NCBI GenBank assembly: GCA_030613915.1
Contig: JAUWKY010000026.1
Location: 1-11,581 of the forward strand
Source: Syntrophobacterales bacterium
Lineage (GTDB): Bacteria; Desulfobacterota; Syntrophobacteria; BM002
Length of the DNA: 11,581 nucleotides
Direction of reading: 5' to 3'
Positions 7,478 through 11,581 of the stretch are shown here, piece by piece (position 1 is the stretch's first letter; each line of letters opens with the position of its first letter). The position numbers and the translations under genes were made by a program. Below the pieces are notes generated by a model, which was given only the letters and a program-made list of their open reading frames with translations, did not search any database and was not told the DNA's origin.

Positions 7478-7492
7478 GGATAAAAAGTATCC
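7478..7492. promoter_or_regulatory. Upstream activator dyad 2 (probable regulator binding site)
   Basis: GGATA-AAAAG-TATCC is a perfect 5+5 dyad. It is also the reverse complement of dyad 1 apart from one base, so the two together form a 16-bp inverted repeat (7435-7450 with 7478-7493) separated by 27 bases. Its centre is about 132 bp upstream of the expected zraP transcription start, a normal enhancer distance for a sigma-54 activator. Confidence 0.65.
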
Positions 7493-7589
7493 ACTCTGGG
7501 GCGCGACGTCAAGGTCAGCAGCTAGGCAACCAAGATGGTATATCACAAAATTGCTGTAAAATTAACTGGTTAAATCGATAATGATATTA

Positions 7590-7605
7590 TGGCATAGACA
7601 TTGCC
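7590..7605 (+). promoter_or_regulatory. Sigma-54 promoter of the ZraP-like gene
   Basis: TGGCATAGACATTGCC matches the -24/-12 consensus: TGGCA at -24, TTGC at -12, and the GG and GC dinucleotides 10 bases apart as required. The expected transcription start is near 7616, giving a leader of about 44 bases before the ATG at 7660. Presence of an NtrC-type regulator next door and two enhancer dyads upstream makes this call strong. Confidence 0.82.
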
Positions 7606-7659
7606 ATTAAGGGAAGTGAACGGCGAGCAATCATGATCAATAAATGGAGGTTAAGGAAA

Positions 7660-8172
7660 ATGAAAAAGTTGGTAACAATTATTGGCATTCTGGTGTTAGT
7701 GGGTGTTCTGACGGCTCCGGTTTTTGCGCACCGTTGGGGTCGCGGCGGAAATTATGGCGGCCCCGGCTGGAGTGAGAGTGGAGAGTATGGCAACCTGACC
7801 GAGAGTCAGTGGGCAGAGCTGGAAAAACTTGAGCAGAGTTTTTTCAACGACACGGCCAAACTCAGAGACGAGATCTGGAACAAGTCGGCGGAACTCAATA
7901 CCGCGCTGAATGCAGCCGATCCTGATGCCAAGAAGGTCAGGACTCTGCAGCGAGAAATCAGTGCCCTCAAAGCCAAGATGAGCGAGCACAGAGTAAACTT
8001 TGAGCTGGCAGCTCGGAAAATTGCGCCAAACGCCCGCTCTGGCCGAGGATACGGCAGGGGTTACGGCCGGCATATGGGCGGCCCAGGTGGTCAATACGGT
8101 ATGCATGGATCTTACGGCCGGCATATGGGCGGCCCAGGTGGTGGGTACGGCTACGGCCCCTGCGGGAACTAA
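7660..8172 (+). CDS. zraP: ZraP/Spy-like periplasmic metal-binding stress protein
   Basis: A 170-residue exported protein. The start is the ATG at 7660, nine bases after a strong GGAGG (7646-7650); an in-frame ATG at 7633 lacks this and would put charged residues ahead of the signal peptide. Residues 1-23 are a signal peptide ending PVFA. The mature N-terminus is His/Gly-rich (HRWGRGG). An LTESQ motif (46-50) opens a two-helix Spy/CpxP/ZraP-type domain to about residue 120. The tail (124-170) is Gly/Tyr/His/Met-rich, with RHMGGPGG twice (137-144, 154-161), MHG between them and a final Cys168. In enterobacteria ZraP is a zinc-binding periplasmic chaperone that dampens ZraS. Divergence from the kinase and the sigma-54 promoter support the same role here; the Met content leaves copper or another soft metal possible. 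Confidence 0.88.
   Translation: MKKLVTIIGILVLVGVLTAPVFAHRWGRGGNYGGPGWSESGEYGNLTESQWAELEKLEQSFFNDTAKLRDEIWNKSAELNTALNAADPDAKKVRTLQREISALKAKMSEHRVNFELAARKIAPNARSGRGYGRGYGRHMGGPGGQYGMHGSYGRHMGGPGGGYGYGPCGN
8061..8142 (+). repeat. In-frame 31-bp duplication in the zraP tail
   Basis: Bases 8061-8091 and 8112-8142 are identical over 31 positions, 51 bp (17 codons) apart, and encode the two YGRHMGGPGG units of the metal-binding tail. Identity at every silent position points to a recent duplication, probably by replication slippage or unequal exchange, which would let the number of His/Met units vary between strains. Confidence 0.9.
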
Positions 8173-8218
8173 AAAACAGTTCACCGCAGCAAAAAAAAAC
8201 ACATTCACACAATTCCTC

Positions 8219-8253
8219 TCCCTCTCATTTGGGGGAGAGGGATCGTCTTTTTT
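8219..8253 (+). terminator. Rho-independent terminator of the ZraP-like gene
   Basis: Perfect 8-bp stem TCCCTCTC (8219-8226) with GAGAGGGA (8235-8242), loop ATTTGGGG, then TCGTC and six T (8248-8253). It lies 47 bases after the zraP stop and between two convergent genes. On the minus strand the same hairpin is followed after ~10 bases by a run of nine T, so it may also stop transcripts of the CcmH-like gene. Confidence 0.8.
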
Positions 8254-8719
8254 ATACCCGGAGGCCGTACTTTTTGTCCACGAGCTCGATGACCTGAGGG
8301 ACGGTATAACCTTCAGTCAATTTTGCCCGGATGAAACTTTTCTCCTCCACCGCTCCCTTGGGCATGTCGCATTGGCACTCAGCCAAAGGCAGCTCTCCAC
8401 AACCCCCGCAGGCGCATTTGAAATTCACCGCCACCTGCCGAACTTGGTCCTCTATCGAGTTTGTTGCTGTGGACGTTACCACCTGGACAGCCGGCGACTG
8501 GCCCGTTGCCGGCTGGATTGGTGTGATTGTCTGTGCCGTTGTCGATTGGATTGGCGTGATTGACGTTGTGCTCTGACCTGGGCTAAAGAGCGATTTCGCC
8601 GTTACTCCCGCCAGCAAAACCACGGCAATGATGGCTGTAATCTTCCAGAAATTAGACTCTTTTGCCTGAACTGATTGTTGCCCAGGTTGTGGTCTCCGTA
8701 CTTTTTTCTTTTTTGCCAT
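8252..8719 (-). CDS. Membrane-anchored CcmH-like cysteine protein
   Basis: A 155-residue protein. I chose the ATG at 8719 because GGAG lies nine bases upstream, whereas the ATG at 8725 is only three bases from it. The N-terminus is cytoplasmic and very basic (MAKKKKVRRP), followed by one membrane helix (about 24-45). A Thr/Gln/Pro-rich linker follows with an imperfect repeat (ITPIQSTTAQT, ITPIQPATGQ). The periplasmic domain (about 88-155) has C102-A-C104-G-G-C107 and C115-Q-C117, then an alpha-helical stretch ending in LTEGYTVPQVIELVDKKYG. This C-terminal pattern is that of CcmH/NrfF (a thiol reductase of cytochrome c maturation), but with five cysteines instead of one CxxC. Metal binding or thiol exchange is likely. 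It may act with the DUF2318 protein upstream, which has the same Lys-rich N-terminus and single anchor. Confidence 0.75.
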   Translation of the reverse strand: MAKKKKVRRPQPGQQSVQAKESNFWKITAIIAVVLLAGVTAKSLFSPGQSTTSITPIQSTTAQTITPIQPATGQSPAVQVVTSTATNSIEDQVRQVAVNFKCACGGCGELPLAECQCDMPKGAVEEKSFIRAKLTEGYTVPQVIELVDKKYGLRV

Positions 8720-8809
8720 TTCCATTCACTCCATTCATCTCTCGCCCGAGCCCTGCGGGCTCTCGAGTCCACAGAGGGCCCATAGAAGAATTGGCTAGAG
8801 ACATTTTGG

Positions 8810-8950
8810 GATCGTCAAAAGTCCCCGCGCAGTGGGGGTCCCGATGGCCAGCATCGGGACTAATGTGGTGGCTCCTTGGGGTAGAGAACAAGCTTGCTTA
8901 TTCTCTACCCCAAGGGCCATCCCCATGAAGCTTTTGGACGATCTATTTTT
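8810..8950. other. Multi-hairpin structured element between two genes
   Basis: An outer 12-bp stem with one bulge (8810-8821 with 8931-8943) encloses three consecutive hairpins: 8823-8828/8832-8837 (one G-U pair), a perfect 9-bp stem 8838-8846/8852-8860 with a 5-base loop, and a perfect 15-bp stem 8874-8888/8901-8915 with a 12-base loop. On the plus strand the outer stem is followed by TATTTTT. A further 6-bp hairpin (8748-8753/8757-8762) lies outside. An alternative pairing exists between GATGGCC (8843-8849) and GGCCATC (8915-8921). The gap 8720-9077 holds no ORF with a start site. This could be an mRNA-processing or attenuation element, an untranslated RNA, or a miniature inverted-repeat insertion. 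Confidence 0.6.
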
Positions 8951-9077
8951 CTGTTTGCTGCTTTTCACCATCGCTATTTATTCGAGCTCTCTGAGGCTCT
9001 GTGAGCTCTGTGAGATCAAAAAGCCCTTAAAGATCCTAAACGGTCCTTTGACGACTACTCCCCGGAATTACACGGGA

Positions 9078-9794
9078 TCAACATACAATTGCTTGAATAC
9101 CACCCCTTGACCCGTTCAGCGGAACATCTTCCACCAAAAGACCGTCTGAAATCCGCAGCATCCGGCGGGCGTAGCCGGCGCACTCCGGGCTGTGGGTTAC
9201 CATGACGATGGTCATCCCTTCTTCATTGAGACTCTGCAAGAGATCCATCACCACTCGGGTGGTCTTGGTATCGAGATTTCCCGAGGGTTCGTCTGCGAAG
9301 AGGATGGGCGGCTCGTTCACAATTGCGCGGGCAATGGCCACGCGCTCTTGCTCCCCTCCAGATGTCTGTCCCGGCAACCGGTGAGACTTTCCATTGAGCC
9401 CTACCCGTAACAAGGCATCTTCGGCCAAGGCCCGCTTCTTCTTGCTGCTCATTTTCACTGTGGCCAGGGGAAGCATAACGTTCTCGAGGAGGGTGAGGTA
9501 GGGAATGAGATGAAAACTCTGGAAGATAAAGCCCAGAAATTCCCTGCGAAAGTCAGCCCTCTGGTCTTGTCCCAGTTCGTAGACCTCAAGCCCGTCCACC
9601 CGGTAATTCCCAGCCGTTGGGGAGTTCAGGGCCCCCATCATAGTTAGCAAAGTTGATTTACCCGATCCCGACTCTCCCATTACGACCACAAATTCACCCA
9701 TTTGGATATTGAAACTCATGCCTCCTACGGCCGTAACTGCGGCGTCACCAGTACCGTACTGCTTCGTTAGCTTTTCTGCTCTGATGTAACTCAT
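9078..9794 (-). CDS. ABC transporter ATP-binding protein, LolD/MacB type
   Basis: A 238-residue cytoplasmic ATPase of the type that drives FtsX-fold (type VII) permeases. Walker A is GESGSGKST (40-48), the Q-loop is Q92, the signature is TSGGE (144-148) followed by QERVAIARA, Walker B is ILFADEP (164-170) with a SGNLD D-loop, and H201 is the switch histidine. The signature reads TSGGEQER instead of the common LSGGEQQR. GGAG lies eight bases before the ATG. It starts 15 bp after the permease stop, so both belong to one operon. Such pairs do not import substrates; they transmit mechanical force to the periplasm or extract molecules from the membrane. A weak hairpin followed by T-rich sequence lies past the stop (around 9020-9052). 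Confidence 0.94.
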   Translation of the reverse strand: MSYIRAEKLTKQYGTGDAAVTAVGGMSFNIQMGEFVVVMGESGSGKSTLLTMMGALNSPTAGNYRVDGLEVYELGQDQRADFRREFLGFIFQSFHLIPYLTLLENVMLPLATVKMSSKKKRALAEDALLRVGLNGKSHRLPGQTSGGEQERVAIARAIVNEPPILFADEPSGNLDTKTTRVVMDLLQSLNEEGMTIVMVTHSPECAGYARRMLRISDGLLVEDVPLNGSRGGIQAIVC

Positions 9795-9809
9795 ACAATT
9801 TCTCCATTA

Positions 9810-10967
9810 CTACAGGGCTCTGAGAGCATCGGTGGGGTCGATCCGTGCGGCCAGAAGTGCGGGGTAGACACTTGAGGCCAGACCCATTGTCATAGCCACA
9901 GCAAATGCTCCAGCGGCCAGAATGGGATCGAAAAGCACTTCCATTCCATTGCTTCCAGCAAAAAAGGGAAGGGCGGCTTTGGTGGTTCCGAAGCCTACCA
10001 GGTAGCCCATGATCCCAGCCAGGGCGGAGAGTATTCCCGCTTCCAGGAGAACTATCTTGATCACGTGACTCCTGCGAAAACCCATGGCCCGGAAGATGCC
10101 AATTTCTCCAGTGCGCTCTCTCACGCTTCCCATCATGGTCACGAGCACCACAAGACTGCCCACCAGCACCAACACCATGGAGATACCGTAAGAGAATTTC
10201 TTGAAATGGGATAGGGTTTCCATGCGGCCCTGTACCACCTGCTGGATGGCCATGACTTTGGTCCCAGGGAGCGCCTTTGAGATCTGACTCACCATGGCCT
10301 CAATAGGACAGGCAGTGCAAAGCGCTGCAACCTCCACCATTGAGACACGGCCTTGCTTGTTCAGAAGTGATTGGGCCGTACTGAGGGGGGTGAAGACGAG
10401 CTGGTCGTCCTGTGAGCCGGTGGGAGCCAGGATACCCGACACCTGAAGGTTGCTGCCGTTGATTTTGAGGTGATCGCCGGCGTTCAGATTCAAAATGCGA
10501 GCAGCCTCAGCCCCCAGGAGGACATCGGAGTCACCTGGAACTGTGCCCCCGACTTTCCACCAGGGCTTCAAGATTTTCACGGCTTGAAAGTCTACCCCGG
10601 CAAGGAGCACTTTGCGGTCGCTCACCTCAACAGCGCCCAGAACCGTAGGCCCCATTGCGGCCACATTTGCAGCGTTTTTAATGGTTTTGACCCTCCCCAG
10701 GTCAGCCTGCCGAATTTCTTGCATTTCGAACGAAACGCCCCCCAACGAGAGCCCCCCGTATGTCAGAGAGAGATTTTCAGTTTTGGGCAATATGAGGATG
10801 TTGGCCCCGTACTCTTCGAGTTTTTTCTGAATGTCTCGGTTCATCGCTTCGATGAGGCCGAGGAGAGCCACTGCCGTGGAGACCGCAATGAGAAGTCCGG
10901 CAAGCACGAAAGCGGCCTTGGCCTTCCTCCGCCTGAGATTGCGGAGGGCAATATCTTTGAGCGTCAT
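9810..10967 (-). CDS. FtsX/MacB-type ABC permease with periplasmic CxxC
   Basis: A 385-residue permease with the standard four-helix FtsX-like topology: TM1 (about 17-40), a large periplasmic domain (41-257), then three helices (about 260-281, 303-325, 348-371), ending in the family's AARIDPTDALRAL. The coupling segment RERTGEIGIFRAMG follows TM2. The periplasmic domain contains C217-T-A-C220-P-I-E, a CxxC that could form a disulfide or bind metal, unusual for an ordinary LolC or MacB protein. AGGAG lies six bases before the ATG. The start is two bases after the DUF2318 stop, so translation is probably coupled. There is one permease gene, so the complex is likely a homodimer with the ATPase at 9078-9794. 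The equivalent Campylobacter locus has two permeases. Confidence 0.93.
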   Translation of the reverse strand: MTLKDIALRNLRRRKAKAAFVLAGLLIAVSTAVALLGLIEAMNRDIQKKLEEYGANILILPKTENLSLTYGGLSLGGVSFEMQEIRQADLGRVKTIKNAANVAAMGPTVLGAVEVSDRKVLLAGVDFQAVKILKPWWKVGGTVPGDSDVLLGAEAARILNLNAGDHLKINGSNLQVSGILAPTGSQDDQLVFTPLSTAQSLLNKQGRVSMVEVAALCTACPIEAMVSQISKALPGTKVMAIQQVVQGRMETLSHFKKFSYGISMVLVLVGSLVVLVTMMGSVRERTGEIGIFRAMGFRRSHVIKIVLLEAGILSALAGIMGYLVGFGTTKAALPFFAGSNGMEVLFDPILAAGAFAVAMTMGLASSVYPALLAARIDPTDALRAL

Positions 10968-10969
10968 CT

Positions 10970-11548
10970 TTAGCTCCTCTTGGTAAAATCAAAGTACTGG
11001 ACACCCTGAAGTATGTCGGCGGTCTTTATAACAAGTTTGTTACCCACTACTGTTCTCCCCAGCGGTGCGGGATTGCAGCCACCCTTTATTACATTTACCT
11101 TGACGGAGGCAAATCGCTGGCCGCAATTGCGGCAAACCATGAAGTCTCCCTCCTGGTAGTATCCTTTGCCCTCGCGCCAACAGACGTCGCAGGCGTCGTA
11201 TGCAGCCCGGACCACCCCGTCAGAGCTCCTGAGGATGAAAAAGCGGACAGTAATTCCATTACCGGCCGGGTATTGGAAGTACTTGGCTTGCCCATCACTG
11301 AAGGCTTGTACCGGGAAGGAGACTTCTGTGGCCGTGACTTCAGGTTGAATGGAAGATGTTCGGGCTTGGGGCTTGTTGTCAAAACCGGTCTGAAACAGGT
11401 AAAAGGCCAAACCTGCTACTACCACAACCGCGATCACAGCCAAGGTTCGAAGTGGTGACTGGCTTTGCTTTTCAGTATTGAGTATGATTTCTTTTTTTGA
11501 GGCGCTTTTTTCCGCTATGTTATTCTTCTTTCTCTTTTTCTTACTCAT
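10970..11548 (-). CDS. DUF2318 Fe-S/metal-binding membrane protein
   Basis: A 192-residue protein with start ATG at 11548 (GGAG six bases upstream); a GTG at 11560 is less likely. The N-terminus is Lys-rich (MSKKKRKKNN) and cytoplasmic, with a single membrane helix at about 33-53 and the rest periplasmic. The DUF2318 domain (about 80-192) shows the family pattern: C120-D-V-C123, then GYYQEGDFMVC139-R-N-C142-GQRF, and KGGC158-NPAPL. These cysteines are expected to hold a metal or Fe-S centre. DUF2318 proteins occur with FTR1-type permeases, P19 and FtsX-type ABC genes in bacterial iron-uptake loci (Campylobacter cj1658-cj1665). Here it heads an operon with the permease (2-bp gap) and ATPase. 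No FTR1 or P19 gene is visible, but upstream sequence is outside the window. Confidence 0.92.
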   Translation of the reverse strand: MSKKKRKKNNIAEKSASKKEIILNTEKQSQSPLRTLAVIAVVVVAGLAFYLFQTGFDNKPQARTSSIQPEVTATEVSFPVQAFSDGQAKYFQYPAGNGITVRFFILRSSDGVVRAAYDACDVCWREGKGYYQEGDFMVCRNCGQRFASVKVNVIKGGCNPAPLGRTVVGNKLVIKTADILQGVQYFDFTKRS

Positions 11549-11581
11549 AAAAAACTCCACATAAGATAAGAAAGTTTTAAG

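Noticed and set aside
7696..8208. Long minus-strand ORFs opposite the ZraP-like gene
   Set aside because: They are the antisense of a strongly supported gene with signal peptide, ribosome site and sigma-54 promoter; the translated products look random.
8982..9016. Short tandem repeat of GCTCTGTGAG units
   Set aside because: Only about two imperfect units in a non-coding stretch; too short to call a functional repeat.
11549..11581. Fur box in front of the DUF2318 gene
   Set aside because: The AT-rich GATAAG sequence does not form the GATAAT inverted repeat arrangement, and the window ends before the promoter is complete.
1..11581. CRISPR arrays, tRNA or rRNA genes, complete insertion sequences
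   Set aside because: No regularly spaced repeats, cloverleaf-like segments, rRNA-like sequence or transposase reading frames were seen on either strand.

Overview
The window looks like a chromosomal segment of a Gram-negative, probably anaerobic bacterium, most likely a member of Desulfobacterota (the former Deltaproteobacteria). Points in favour are a Tat-exported aldo/keto reductase with an iron-sulfur C-terminus, a sigma-54 two-component system with a periplasmic ZraP-type partner, and a DUF2318/ABC/CcmH-like membrane thiol cluster. The taxonomy is inferred from gene content and was not tested.

Layout. Positions 1-592 are non-coding and carry two diverged direct copies of a ~127-bp repeat; a 29-bp fragment of the same repeat lies at 3875-3903. 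Minus-strand genes follow. A secreted protein of unknown function (1850-2488) and a Tat-dependent Fe-S aldo/keto reductase (593-1825) form one transcription unit. After a ~620-bp gap with only a doubtful decayed ORF comes a GC-rich hemolysin III/PAQR membrane protein (3111-3764). Next are the NtrC-type response regulator (3960-5333) and its sensor histidine kinase (5326-7122), which overlap by 8 bp.

The 537-bp divergent region 7123-7659 is the regulatory core. It holds two 15-bp dyads, GGATA-N5-TATCC and GGATA-N5-TACCC, with centres 42 bp apart. They are flanked on each side by a sigma-54 (-24/-12) promoter candidate, one firing toward the kinase and one toward the ZraP-like gene (7660-8172, plus strand). 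A 94-bp inverted-repeat element sits inside the presumed kinase leader. The arrangement matches the zraP/zraSR logic of enterobacteria: envelope or metal stress activates the kinase, the phosphorylated regulator binds the shared enhancer, and both arms are induced.

A terminator at 8219-8253 separates zraP from a convergent minus-strand cluster reading DUF2318 Fe-S protein (10970-11548), FtsX/MacB-type permease (9810-10967), LolD-type ATPase (9078-9794), and a membrane-anchored CcmH-like cysteine protein (8252-8719). The first three are tightly packed. The last is separated by 358 bp containing a striking multi-hairpin element (8810-8950). The DUF2318/permease/ATPase trio resembles the accessory genes of the Campylobacter P19 iron-uptake locus, so a role in periplasmic iron or thiol-redox handling is the best guess, but it is an inference.
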